Source: Quillaja saponaria
Taxonomy: Eukaryota; Streptophyta; Magnoliopsida; Fabales; Quillajaceae
DNA length: 64,000 bases
Assembly: GCA_029379385.1 (NCBI GenBank)
Contig: CM055605.1
Coordinates: 6,049,001-6,113,000 of the forward strand
Direction: 5' to 3'
Under the pieces are notes generated by a model, which was given only the letters and a program-made list of their open reading frames with translations, made no database searches and was not told the origin of the DNA. Shown piece by piece: positions 37,023 through 50,300 of the stretch; the stretch's first letter is position 1, and every line of letters begins with the position of its first letter. The translations under genes and the position numbers were made by a program.

Positions 37023-37082
37023 CCTCTCTCTGCAAATTAATGGTTTCATCCCCTTAAATCCCCTATTGATAATGATCTCTGC

Positions 37083-37289
37083 ATGAAGATGATAATGGCA
37101 ACTTTCTCTAGATTTCTTCTTCTCCTTGCTTCGCTCCTCATCGCCTTCTCCTTCACTGGTTTTGCCCTTACTACTCTTTTGCCAGACGATGAAGGTAGAT
37201 TGATATATTTATATTCACACCCTGCAATCTCTCTCAATTCTTATATTCAATCAGTTCATATGTGGAAGAAAGCATGCCTGCATACCTGC

Positions 37290-37327
<38 letters not shown>

Positions 37328-40300
37328 GTATTATATAAGATTTCTCTGAAAGTGTGAGTGAACCCCACATAAAATTCATCATTTATTGTTCATACACATA
37401 AGAACATAGTACAAGAAATCAAAATTTGTGTGGTTTAAGTTCAATTGATTTCCATGTATGTGTTTGGATGAATTTTATATTAATTGAATTAATATGTGTA
37501 TATGTGTGTGTTATAGTGCAAGCTTTACAAGACATAGCTAAGACACTTGGGAAGACGAACTGGGACTTCAACATTGATCCATGCAGTGAACAACCTCCTT
37601 GGTTTTCTGCTAATCCACAGAAAGGATTTGAGAATGCTGTCACATGTAATTGCACTTTTGCCAATTCTACTGTATGCCATGTTGTTAGCATGTAAGTCTC
37701 TCTCTTTCTAGATTTATGAGTCATAAAGAAAGACTCTTTCTGGATTCAAATCCATGAATTTTGGGTGAGTTTGTGAATCTGAGGCTTAAAAGGCTCTTTG
37801 GGGCCTGATATGTATCCATGGATCATTCCCAAGCTTCAAATCCAGCCCACCTATTTATGTATTTGATTTTTCTCTTTTGCCTAAATTTTTCTTGGTATCT
37901 ATAAATACACGACAGAATGCTCAAAGCGCAGTCTCTTCCTGGCACTCTGCCACCGGAATTAATCAGGTTGCCTTACCTCCAAGAAATGTAAGTACTTCCT
38001 TTCCTTCTCGTACATCAAAACGCACCCACGTTGTCAAAAACCTTAATGATTTCCCCTCTCTCTCTCTCTCTCTGATACAGCGATCTCAGCCGCAACTACC
38101 TTAACGGTACAATTCCTCGAGAATGGGGGTCCTTGAACCTTGTCAACATGTACTATCTCTTTCCCAACTCTGTGTACCATTTATGGTTTTTGAATGATTC
38201 ATGACATTGTTCTTTCGTTTTCATGGATATTAACTAATGGGTATTATTGTAGTCTTATTGCTTCATGAAATTAGATTTTAACATAACGTTGTTATGGTAG
38301 CTCGTTTCTTGGGAACCGAATATCAGGGTCAATCCCCAGTGCGCTAGCAAATATTACCACCCTCAAGAGTTTGTGAGTTTTGGATTTACCAAGATATTTC
38401 TTTTGGTTCCTGGAATTTATTTATTTATAGCTTAAAAAAAACCCCTTTTAATGCGTAGGTCTATGGAGTACAATCAATTGTCTGGAAACCTTCCTCAAGA
38501 GCTTGGGAATCTTCCCCAGCTTGAAAGAGTGTAAGCCCTTCATTACATTTAGTTTGTACTTTGTATTATAGCAAATGGAAGTATTATTTTGTGTGCCTAT
38601 TGTTTTATTCGATTTATCTCTTCTGTAAAATGATTTTGGATCTTAATTCTCATTGGATGAATAGTTACTGTCTGTGATTAAATTCACACTTGTGATCTTG
38701 TTATTGTAGACTTATATCCTCAAACAATTTTACCGGGGAGATACCTGCAACATTTGCAAAGCTCACTACATTGAAGGACTTGTAAGCTTATATATTTTGG
38801 GCCATCTTTTAAGTTTGTTGGTCTCTGAAATTAATAGTAACTTTCCTCCTCCCTCTGTCTGCAATGCAGTCGAATAGCTGACAATCACTTCTCTGGAAAA
38901 ATACCTGACTTCATCCAGAACTGGGCGAATCTTGATAAACTGTGATACCTTTTATTCTTTGTGGTTGTTCAGTTGTGTTTTGCATGTATTTATGTATCTT
39001 CTCTTATTTCAATAAAAATTCTGTAACAGAGTAATTCAAGCAAGTGGTGTGAGTGGGCCAATTCCTTCTGGAATTTCATTTTTGGTAAAAGTAACGGACT
39101 TGTAAGTGTGGTATTCTATTCGTAGCTACCATATTTTCTAATGATATTTCTTTTTGGTTGTTTTTTGTCATCGTTTAAATATGATATGCAGGAGAATCAG
39201 TGACTTGGATGGAACTGATATGCCTTTTCCACCACTCAACAATATGACAAAGTTGAAGACACTGTGAGTTATATATTTCTTTGTATCTTCTTAGCAAGTG
39301 AGTTAAGGGTTCTAATTATTATTAGGAATTCAGACTTTTTATTATTGATTTAATGCCTTCTTAGGGCACAATTCTAAGGAAAAGATGCAGTCAAACTTTT
39401 TATCCATACAAACCTATGTGCTATTTGATTGTGTATCAGGGTATTAAGGAGTTGCAATATAATTGGACCTCTTCCTGTTTATCTCGGAACAATAACAACT
39501 CTGAAGACCTTGTAAGTGCTAATCTATTTCCTTTCCTTTATTGTGTTGCTTGTAAATTGAACACTTTCCTTTTAAAGTGTTTTTAACTAATATTAGAATC
39601 TTTTGAAGAAAAAATTCTTGTATTGCGTAACCTGTACTTTATTTTGGGAGATGTAACTTTCTATTGGGCTACATCAAAAGAATCACTGCATGGAACATGT
39701 GGTAACTGCAGGAACTTCAAACTATATATATTTGTTCATGCATGTTTGTTAATTTGTTTGTATTCCTAAAACAAGATAGAGTTTGTAGTCACAAAGCTAG
39801 AAGATCTTAATGTTCACACAGATAGGCAATAGGGCAGCCTAAATTCCACTTTTTCAGTTCTCATTTCTCAAAAGGAAAAACACTTTAATGAGAAATCGAG
39901 AAATGATGCCTTCATTACAAGGGTGTTTTGATAATTTGAATTGGAGGACAAATATTCTTAGTCCCAATGATGAACAGAAGTGACTCGCAGTGGGAGATTA
40001 GATTCAGTAATTGGGAGATAATTCGTTCCACTTGATTCTGAAAGAGCTTAGTGTCATTATAAAAATTGAATAAGCAAAGAATATATAGAGACATTGGAGG
40101 TTTCAGAATGTACTCAAGGAAAAAAAAGTGTGATCTTTTTCTTTTTATTTTCTCCTATTTTGTCCTAACAGAAGAAATAGTCTGAGAACATTCATTGTCG
40201 GCAGTTTATACTTGTTCTATGGTTTTTTGACATGCCATTTCTGTATGCTTTCTTCTAGAAACGATATTTTATGAAAAACCTTCTTTTTTATTTTCATGTT

Positions 40301-43300
40301 AGATCTTCCCTATAAAACATAAGTTCTTTTGCAGAGATATTAGCTTCAACAAATTAAGTGGAGAAATTCCAAGCAGCTTCAGGAGCCTACAAAAAGTGGA
40401 CTACCAGTAAGCAGTTATATTTGTCATTGTTAATTTTGTTGCACCAAAGGGAGGACTTATCATTTTGAGTGGCTCTGCTCCACATATCCATCTGGTGGTT
40501 CCCCTAGAAAACTTTGGAAGCCACATATTAATTTAATCGGTGAACTACATATAATTGTGGCATTCTGGCCGTTAAGTAATCTAACTTCCTATCTGTTGTT
40601 AAGGTTAGCAATAATTTGGCCTTCTAAAATACATTTCACTCAGATGGAAGTATAGGTATGAATTGGCTGGCTATGCTGAACCCAACAAAATATTTGAAGG
40701 ATGAAGTTAGCCAGCTAACCTTTGGAATATAATGTCAAACTAGTATTGCACTATTGCTTAAGAAGGTTGTTACTTGTTATTGGATAACATTGGAATGGCA
40801 GTGTGGCAAAGATGCCTCCTGATGGCTATCTACGTTGCATCTGCTAAGTTTTTCAATATGGGTTTCATTCATTTAATTCTAAGTGCACATCCATTTGGGA
40901 AATCCATTAAATAATTTCAGATATATTCTTTTATTTAAATTATTGGTGTTCCTCTGTGTGGATCTTTGTATTTTTACTTCTAAGGGTACCATATGCAAAA
41001 TAATGGAAAGAATAAAAGCATTTTATGAAAATAACATTAAATATTAACTTAAATTATCTTGGAGGGAAAAGGCAAAATAGATATTTGTTTTTCCAATTAG
41101 TTTCATAAAAGGATTTTTGTGATCCGAAACACCTAGAATTGAAGCTTGTAGATAATCTAAATATTAAAAAGAAGAAATCTGGGATTGTATTGCCGCCATT
41201 TTACTAGGAGATTTTATAGATCTATAATATATTGATCAATGTTTCAGAATTTGTATAATTGAAGGAAAGCATGATGAATGCCATATTGATTTAATGATAT
41301 TGTATATATTTAGATATTTAACAGGAAACCTTCTAACCGGACCAGTTCCTGATTGGATACTGCAAGATGCAGACAATGTGTAAGTTCTTCTCTTGCTGAA
41401 ATGCTACTTAATATAATTTGTTCAATGTGTTTCTCCAATAGTAAACTCCTTCCCAAAATGATGATCCATATATGATTGTGTTATGTGCCGCTTATTTTAC
41501 TTTTATGGTGTTCTATGTACCTTTTTCTCTCTATTTGGAAATTTGCTTTATAAGAACCCCTTCGGTTGGGAAATATCTTTCTTATGGTGCTAGTATACCT
41601 GTTAAAGCCCCTCAAGTCTTGATATTCACCTTGGGGGTTGGTTTTGGGCCATATGAGGTAGCATCAAGAAGAGGTTGACAATAATATCTTCAAAACTGGT
41701 TGATTTTGAATCCATCAATAGGCCTATTTGTGATGCCAAAATGAGATAAGTCTTTAGAGGTTTTGGTGATCAATTTATTAGTAGTCTTGGGAGTTTGAAA
41801 TAGTTTCTGGGGAGCACTTGCACTGTTTCTCTAATTTCATAATTCACCTGGGAGATTGAGACAGTCTTCTAATTGAACTCTACTTCTATAGTTTGGTTAC
41901 CATTTTCTTAGAGATGATCTGCTGTGCCACATTTAAGCTGACAAGGAGGATAACTCTGAAGGATAGTATTGGCTTTGATTAATAATTGATAGCATCACTC
42001 CTACTTATATGTTAAGAAAATAAGTTTATCTGCTGATGGAGTTTGGTTGAAATTTATCTGTTGCATTATATAGAAGGAAACCATTGTAAAGAAAGGAGAA
42101 AGGAAAACAAAAATATTTCCAAGGAAGAGAGAATAAATCTTATACTAGTAGTCTATTACTTAGCATGTATGAAACACTCTGTTTTATAAAATCATTGTCG
42201 CCATTTGGAAATATTCTAAAACTAGCATGTGTTGTGCATCTTGTTACAGGGATCTTTCATACAACCACTTTAGCATTGGAAACTCAGGGGTACTAAATTG
42301 TCAACAGCGGAGCGTGTAAGAATGCTTCAAATTATATTCGTTTTTTGTTTTTCCATTTTTAGAAGATGGATGAGCTCTTAACATTGTGGTATATGCTATA
42401 GGAACTTGTTTGATAGCTCTTTGAAGGCTAATGGCTCGTAAGTTTATAGTTATTCTCTCATATCTCTGTTTCATAATTTTTGTTTATGTGTGTGTGTCTA
42501 TGTATTTGAGTTATAATGTTGTAGATACTGACTTCTTCTGCAACCCCATTATCCTCTCAGTGGAATTGTTTCATGTTTGAGGAGCTTCCACTGTCCTAAA
42601 AGTAAGTTCAGTATGTTATGTATTTTTATCTAACTACTTCTTTGGCTCTAGAAATTTTCATAACAAATTCCAAAAACTTAATATAGAACTGAGGCATTGG
42701 AAGATTAGATTTTTCATAGAAAAAGAAATTGAAAAGAAAAAAACTTTTTAGAAGATATTTTCTATATTGTTGTGGTATAATTGTATGAGCCACTCGGACA
42801 TTTGACAACAGTTACAGACCTGTCCCTACAGCTTTCCGCTTCCTATTTCATTGGATGTTTAATTTTCTTTCTCTTTTTCAATATTTCTCAGGCATCACTA
42901 TGTAAGATATGATTTTTTTAATATAATCCAGAAAATCGCTTATTCATATCCTATAGGGTATAAAATTTTACTCTTAATTTTGATGTTACTTTTCGGTTAT
43001 CTTTTTCTTGTCCTTTTTCCTCTTATTGGGATTCATTAAAGCTTTCAAATTAAGAATGGTGTGTCTACTTCAAGTTTTGATAGTAGAGTAAATATAACAA
43101 TAGTTTATTAGAGAGAGAATAATGGACGAGTTCACACTACATATGTACATGCCACACTTCATACAGTAGAGCAAATACAGAAATGAGAACTTTCATCTTT
43201 GCCTTGACTTGTGGAACTTAAGTTACTTTCTTCCCCCAACTCAAAAATGAAAGAAAAAGAAAAAAGGAGACAGGATAAAAAAGAAAGAAGATAACTTAAA

Positions 43301-46300
43301 AAAAGTATTTTGAAGGAAGATTCTTTTTTTTTAGTTAATTTGATATTCTGTATAACTTCAAATTTAATACCACTATTCCTTTTTGCTGCATTTCTTGCAG
43401 ATCGGTACTCTGTTCATGTAAATTGTGGTGGCAGAGATGTAACTGTTAATGGTAGTAAAACATTTGAAGGAGATACAGATCCTGCTGGACCAGCAAAGTT
43501 TTCCCAAAGCAGAACAAACTGGGCATTTAGCAGCACTGGTAACTTCATGGATGATGACCGCCCTTCAGACTTATACACCTGGGAAAATTCATCTAGACTC
43601 TCTATAACCAATTCCGAACTCTACGTGAATGCACGTATTTCTCCCATTTCTCTGACTTATTATGGGTTTTGCCTGGGGAATGGAAACTATACGGTGAACC
43701 TCCATTTTGCGGAGATAATGTTCACTGATGATAAAACATACAATAGCCTGGGAAGGCGTATTTTTGATATCTACATCCAGGTATTCAATTGCATAAGTTT
43801 TCAACTTTTGTCTAGTACCAGAGGTTCTGATATCCAACTTATAGAGCATGTCTTATAATATCTCTATAATTTTATTGAATCAAGCGTCTAATGTTAATGT
43901 CCATATAAATAATTGCAACTATATTATTGACTTATGTCTGGAATGAATTTTTGAATTTTTCACTATCATGAAACATTTAGTAATTGGATTGAGATGTTGC
44001 AGGGAAAACGGGTACTGGAGGATTTTAATATTGCATATGAAGCTGGAGGGGTTGGTAAAGCAGTCACAAAAAGATTCACTGCTGTTGTGACTAGTAATAC
44101 CTTGGAGATTCGTTTCCACTGGGCTGGAAAAGGGACGACGGGTATACCAGTTAGAGGAGTTTATGGTCCTCTAATATCAGCCATTTCTGTGGATTCCGGT
44201 ATAGTTATATTAAACCTTTCTTATTCTTCTCAAACGCTTTATAGATGTAATCTAATCCATCAATCTCCTCTGTGCCAACTATGCTAGCAGACTTTATACC
44301 CCCATCAGAAGGTAAAAATGGTATATCTGCAGGTGCTGTGGTTGCAATTGTTGCAGCAGGAGCATTTGCTGTCATCCTTCTTATAGTTATACTTTGGTGG
44401 AGAGGCTGTCTAGGAAGGAAAAGTGCTTTAGAAAGAGGTACTTGAAAAAGAAATTACTACTGCTGTCATTATTACCAACCTTTTTTGCTGCTCAGAAGAA
44501 CATACCCACAATGTGGTTCTGCATGCTAGTAGCCTTAGGCGGTTGGGGGTAAAAAAATATGCAAACCAAGTGTACGATATATCTCATTTTAATTTGCTTC
44601 TGTGACAGAGCTTAAAGGTTTAGACCTCCAAACTGGTTCATTTACTTTACGGCAAATTAAAGCAGCCACAAATAACTTTGATGTTACCAATAAAATTGGA
44701 GAAGGAGGTTTTGGTCCTGTTTACAAGGTACTATTAACAATAAGTACTTATTTTCATTTGTTGTAATTAATCTGTTGTTTGTAGGTGTCTGTTGTTAAAA
44801 GTCTTTTACTCATGGTCCAAAACACACAATACCACTTTCTATTGCAGGGTTTTTTTTCAGATGGCACCATAATAGCAGTTAAACAACTTTCTGCCAAATC
44901 AAAACAAGGAAATCGTGAATTCGTAAATGAGATAGGCATGATTTCTGCTCTGCAGCACCCTCATCTTGTTAAGCTATATGGATGTTGTGTTGAGGGAGAT
45001 CAGTTGTTACTTGTATATGAGTACATGCAAAACAACAGCCTTGCTCGTGCTTTATTTGGTAATTCTTTAGCTTTTATGATTAATTTGGGTTAGCACTTCT
45101 TCTGTCTTGTACAGTTTTTCACTCACCATATGTATACTTATCTGTATGTTACTGTTTTCCTTTAATTTTTTCTTCGATAAATAAAGGCCCTGAAGAAAGC
45201 CAATTGAAACTGGACTGGCCAACAAGGCACAAGATCTGTGTCGGTATAGCAAGAGGTTTGGCTTATCTCCATGAAGAATCAAGATTGAAGATAGTTCACA
45301 GGGACATCAAGGCAACTAATGTATTGCTTGATGAAGATCTTAACCCTAAGATATCTGATTTTGGTTTGGCCAAGCTTGATGAAGAGGATAATACCCACAT
45401 AAGCACCCGAATTGCTGGGACTTAGTGAGTCACTTTATTTCCATTTCTTTCTCTCTGAATTTTTTCTCTTTAATTTTTATGTATACATTGAATATGATGT
45501 GGATTACCTATTGTTTCAAATCATAATCTGTTAATAGATCAGGCAAGTAGACATAAATTTTAACACCTTAGTAGAACACCTACGTCTTCATTAGTTATGT
45601 GCAACAAAAATATAACCAAAAGCACTGTCATTGCTCTATGCATCTTCCACACGTTGTAAATTGTAATACATGAATATTCCATTATGCAGTGGATATATGG
45701 CACCGGAATATGCAATGCATGGTTACTTAACCGACAAAGCAGATGTCTATAGTTTTGGAATTGTTGCCTTGGAAATTGTTAGTGGGAGGAGCAACACCAC
45801 TCACCGATCGAAGGAAGAAAGCTTCTATCTTCTAGATTGGGTAATTAATAATCTCATCCTCTCTCGAATTTATGTTAATTTGATTGTCCTTGATCACATC
45901 TATCTTGGCTGTGTTTCTTGTTGGTTAAACCTAGATTGCATAAGTATCCTATCAAATTTCCACCGTGTGCTATGTTTGGGGAACAATAATGTGCATACTG
46001 TTCTTTTTTCCTTTCTGGCAACTATCTGACATCATTTTGCTTTCTCACATCAAATTCGTGTTTATTATACCTATGCTCTCTATGCATGTACACCTTTTTC
46101 TTACCATGAGAAGAGAAGCATATCAGTATCAACAATATCTTGCATAATTATGCTGACAAAAATTAGTTCTATACTGTGTTTCCTATATATAAACAAATCA
46201 TTTTGCACTTAAAAGAGTTAATTAATTGTATGTCGTGTGGCAACTTTTACTTTTAGGCACATCTTCTGAAAGAAAAAGGAAGTATATTAGAGCTAGTTGA

Positions 46301-46649
46301 TCCAAGGTTGGGTTCAGATTTCAACAAAGGGGAGGCAATGGTAATGATCAATGTGGCTCTCCAATGCGCTAATGTCTCTCAAGCTGTTCGGCCAACCATG
46401 TCTTCAGTGGTAAGTATGCTTGAAGGAAACTCCATCGTTGAAGAGGTGGTTTTAGATACAAGTGAGTTGGTTGATGAAAAGAAACTGGAAGCAATGCGAA
46501 AGTATTACCTACAGAAAGAAGAAAATGGTAAAGAAGAGAATGAGACTCACAGTTTGACAATAGACGGGCCATGGACCGGTTCATCTACATCTGCTCCGGA
46601 TCTCTATCCAATCAACTTGGATTCTGATTATTGGGAGAAAAGAGTTTAG
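37083..46649 (+). CDS. RLK-B: LRR-VIII-2 malectin receptor-like kinase, complete
   Basis: Twenty-four exons: 37083-37194, 37517-37691, 37916-37987, 38081-38149, 38301-38372, 38459-38530, 38710-38781, 38870-38941, 39030-39101, 39192-39263, 39440-39511, 40335-40406, 41314-41379, 42250-42315, 42402-42437, 42561-42601, 43401-43780, 44003-44198, 44291-44437, 44609-44727, 44848-45058, 45187-45424, 45690-45840, 46257-46649. Total 3048 bases, 1015 aa, open throughout. Signal peptide about 1-28 (Leu-rich); Cys-rich cap with CNCTF; LRRs about 96-380; malectin about 405-596 (HVNCGG); membrane segment about 612-634; kinase from about 670 with [10 protein letters not shown], Lys697, HRD Asp795 and DFG Asp813. 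Exon number and phases equal RLK-A, but the C tail after the kinase is different, acidic/Lys-rich and ending YWEKRV. ATGs at 37089 and 37095 are alternative starts. Exon 19 has tandem acceptors. It lies 5.5 kb from RLK-A, divergent. LRR-VIII-2; the ligand is unknown. Confidence 0.93.
37289..37331. repeat. (TA)n followed by (GTAT)n microsatellite
   Basis: TA run of about 26 bases followed by TATG repeats in RLK-B intron 1. In the aligned RLK-C intron it is absent (short ATATATATGTAC instead). Confidence 0.85.
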
Positions 46650-46819
46650 AGATGCTGTAGAGATTCCCTCAAGTTGTTGTCAATATCTTGCCAAAGTTTG
46701 ATCATGTACATTTTCTGTTTTGCTGAAGTTCTTATGGATGCCATTGCAGAAGGATTTTTTCATGCAAATAGAGCTATAAGTACTCATCTTTCTTTGTGTT
46801 ACTAAAGATTTAACGTAGC

Positions 46820-46821
<2 letters not shown>
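46650..46821 (+). other. RLK-B 3' flank
   Basis: Likely 3' UTR of RLK-B; no other feature seen before the microsatellite. Confidence 0.55.

Positions 46822-46871
<50 letters not shown>
46822..46871. repeat. (TA)n microsatellite at the edge of the duplicated block
   Basis: About 50 bases of TA, 170 bases after the RLK-B stop and 70 bases before the point where similarity to RLK-A intron 1 begins (46941). Confidence 0.95.
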
Positions 46872-46877
<6 letters not shown>

Positions 46878-46879
46878 GT

Positions 46880-46940
46880 AAATTCAGTTCTATAATTCTA
46901 TCTTTAGCAATTATATTCATTAGAAATAATCATTCATAAT
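46880..46940. repeat. 60-bp junction fragment shared with 59.73-59.79 kb
   Basis: TTCTATAATTC, then a variable part, then CATTAGAAATAATCATT and TATAAT/CATAAT, is found here and at about 59735-59794 in spacer copy 3. The matching place in copy 2 (about 56015) lacks it. Right after it, at 46941, the sequence switches to a copy of RLK-A intron 1. Confidence 0.7.
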
Positions 46941-47201
46941 GATTAATCTCTAGCAAAACCCATTTCTGAAGAAGCAATGGAAGTTCATGAACTAAAGTCT
47001 AGTTAAAACTAAGAGCATGTGTACGCTCCTATGTAAGAGAGAAAGGAGGGACCTTGGGGGAGATTTTTCTTGTTGGGTCCTTCCTAAGAAAAACAAAAAC
47101 CTCAATCTCACCAAAAAAGAAAAGAAAAAAAGAGTTCACTTCAGAAATGGAACTTATACCCAAAAGCAAATATTGCTAAAATAAGCAAGTTGAAGAATAC
47201 C

Positions 47202-47316
47202 TTCATCTTCTGGCAAAAGCGATTGAGCATTGGATCCAACAAACTCATTGAAGCTCTTCAAAACCAGAAATCCAAGAAGAAAAGCAACCTTAAACCTTAA
47301 AATCATAAAGCCCATT
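47202..47316 (-). pseudogene. Orphan copy of RLK-A exon 1 (signal peptide exon)
   Basis: A 115-base exon with intact ATG (47316), signal peptide and donor site (GAAG then GTATTC), nearly identical to RLK-A exon 1 (31542-31428). The 38 encoded residues differ at two places: MGFMI for MGSMI, and a Lys for Asn in LVLKSFNEF. The leader and upstream region to about 47575 are copied too, so the promoter may be alive. No exon 2 or later exon follows: on this strand the next sequence is the 3' end of RLK-B in antisense, because the copied block stops in intron 1. It is therefore a truncated gene copy, not a functional receptor. A transcript from it would run toward RLK-B, 0.55 kb away. Confidence 0.85.
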
Positions 47317-50300
47317 TTGGCTCTGCAAACAAACTCCCTTTCCTTGCTTTCAAACACAGACGTCCTAAATTGAGTGAGACAAAAAGACACAAACAAGGAC
47401 ATGGAGAGAGAAAGAGAGAAGTGTAAGATGGAGAGAAAAAGAAGAAGATGGTAATTGAAAAGTAGAAACTGAATATATGTTCTACCAAGTACCAACGACA
47501 AATCAAAAATGATAAAGCAAAAAACAAACGCGGAATGGTATTATATGAGAAACGGAGAGCGAGCCGCCAAAGATCATTTTCTCGTTTGGGTGTCTAGTTA
47601 AAATATTTGGGTAAAATATATTTGGGGTCCCATTATAAAGAAAATATCTTTTTGGCTTTCGAAGACTAGTCACGATGAAAAAAAATTGAGTAAATTATTC
47701 AAAGCCCCTTAGAGTATATTAATATTACAGATATTTTTCAAAAATTACTTAAACCTGCAATGAAATATGAAATTAAAGAATAAATTTTTAAAAATTACTC
47801 TTATTGTTTACTTGTAAGCAGACTCAATTAGTTTAAGATTTTAGATTTAATTGAGTTGTGTTGTATATTTCATGAGAATCGACAAATATGATTTTAATTT
47901 AATTTAGTCAAATGATTTCTTTTGAGAGATAGCAAAAAATAAAAAAAAGATATTTTGTAAACATTTTTTTTATTTTTGTTTTTATTTTTCATAATTCTAA
48001 AAATAAGTAATTATTTTATTTTATATCTTAATTTAAGATTAATAATATCATATCATCACTAAATTAGTTTTATAATATTAAAATCATATGTATATTTAAT
48101 AATAGGACAATAAGCTTATTTTAAGTAACCTTTTTTTTCTAGAGTAATTTTGAGTTAAGTTGTAACGCTTTTAAACTTTCAAAGAAATTTATGTTGATTT
48201 TGAAAATAAATTAGAAGTTCTTGTAATATTAGCACTGATATAATTTATTAAAAAATAATAACTCGGAAAAATTAAATATTATGAACATATTGTGAACATT
48301 ATAAAAAGAAAATAATATAAATTTTCTCAGACAACTCTACTACAAGCCAACTGTGAGAGGCGGAGAGGCTATTTTCAATCTCAGAATTTTAATGCTTCTT
48401 AAGAGCTTATGAGACTTCATAGAATTTTTACCACATAAATTTAGAAACTTGATTTAATTTTATTCACTTTGTTTTCAAAAAATTCATTACATTGTTGCTT
48501 ACTTTAACCTACCTTATCAAATCTTATATAGTAGTTTAATTAAATTAGTAAATTAACACCAATATTTATAATTGTACCATACATATAATGAGACGTGTTG
48601 TATATGAGATTATGTTATTCTTTATCTTGAATTTTATGTATAGAATAATTATTCCGTTCATATTGTTTTATTCTTATATTATACCGAACTCTAATTAGAG
48701 AAAAAAGTTATAATAAAATTGAGTATATTCCTAAATAGAAACAAACTGACTCTATCCTTACTTAAGATTGATATGCAACATATTTCTTTACAATATGTTT
48801 TGATGAGTTACATTCTTCCAAATTGAAATCTTCAAACTCAAATTTAATTGAATTTTGACATTTTCAACTAAATGAATCTTGCACGCTCAAATCTCTGAAT
48901 TTTTAACACAGACCTTATTTGTACTATTATATATGCATTGATCAATTTTACAACCAAACATACTATCTGTGTGGTGTGGCCATAAAAATATTGATTGGAC
49001 TAACCTTGGATAAGTCAAAAAAAGAAATTAAAGTTGTGGGTCACTAGCTAGCCATAATATGCTCAATTGGTCATTTGCTTTATGAATTATAATTAAGGAC
49101 ATAGATATTTTGATTCCATGCATGAATTGCAAACTATCTGCCTACCCACCTAGTAAAGTAGGCAAAGAGTAATCACACGCAAATTTTGATACTATACTCC
49201 CAGTCCCCACCAGGTTTCAAATCAAAAAGTCTAGCAGACTAAGCATGAACATAGAGAAATTAAGAATGCACGAAATGACAAGGAAATAACTCCAAAAAAA
49301 AAAAAAAAAAACCTAATTAATGGAAAATCAAACATCAAATCCTACATGGTCTAAGTACTATCTATTAGTCTAATTTTGGACATTAATGAATTTTATAAAT
49401 GGCCACTTTTATTTATTTTTAATTAAAGACTTGAGATAGAAATAATATTTATGTGTATAAAATTATGCATTGATGTAAATATATATGCGAAAGAAAAAAT
49501 AAACTAGTTAACTTTGTTTTACATACTAAAGAAAAAGAATAATTATAATTATCAATAAAATAAAATAAAATTAGAGCATTTAAGCATCACTTGAGGCGTT
49601 TAACTATTTTATTGCTCAACTAAAATGATTAATTTCTATGATATACGGTTTTAAACACTTTTACTTTTTTTAACCTTTATTATTATTTTGTTAGCATGCG
49701 CAACAATGCTAATATTTTTTTAATTTTTTACATTATTTTTTAACTAATTAGACACGTTCGATTGTTGAATTCAATCAACCTTGTTTTTTTTTAATAGTTA
49801 GAAAGACATGTTCAATTGTACAAGTATGGGAAATTGAGAATATCTTTAATCAAATGAAACTTTTCCAATGAAATATTATTATCAATCCTAGTCATGTCTA
49901 TAAAGTGCGGACCATTCTAGAGTTGAGGGCAGATAGTTGATATAAAAGCACACTATCTTTGAATTCAAATTTGTTACAATTTATGCTTTAAACATGTAAC
50001 TTTGTCACTTTTTTTTTTTTAAACACAAGTTAAATGAACATTGGTTAAAAAATACTAAATATCATATAATTATTTCTAGAAGAAAAAAAAAACTCAAAAT
50101 AAAAGAGCGAATAACATTGCAACACACACTACAAGAAAAAGACAATTTGATAGAGACAAGAGGTCATGGATACAATCCCTCGTCATTCATGAAGAGAAGC
50201 CAATTCCCCCAAAAAACCAATTAGCGCTATATTTTTACATCCTTCAATTAGAAAATTCGGCCAATATATGGAGATTGGGGTTTCCTATGAAATTGGGTAG

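Larger units (their letters stand above)
31154..37082. repeat. Spacer copy 1: divergent promoter region between RLK-A and RLK-B
   Basis: Begins in RLK-A intron 1, includes its exon 1 and leader (31428-31800), and runs to the RLK-B start. No other gene is supported in 31543-37082. Most of it is repeated further right: 31154 onward matches 46941 onward, and 32.26-35.65 kb matches both 48.43-55.90 kb (interrupted by the retroelement) and 56.52-59.6 kb. Shared anchors include TAAGTCAAAAAAAGAAATTA at 32841 and 49011, and the TAGTTTTAGAAAGGACC block near 35300, 55575 and 59327. The part 35.65-37.08 kb matches 60.7-62.16 kb before RLK-C. Confidence 0.9.

Noticed and set aside
37046..37237. Minus-strand frames opposite RLK-B and RLK-C exon 1
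   Set aside because: They are shadows of the conserved signal-peptide exon; their similarity follows from the + strand coding.
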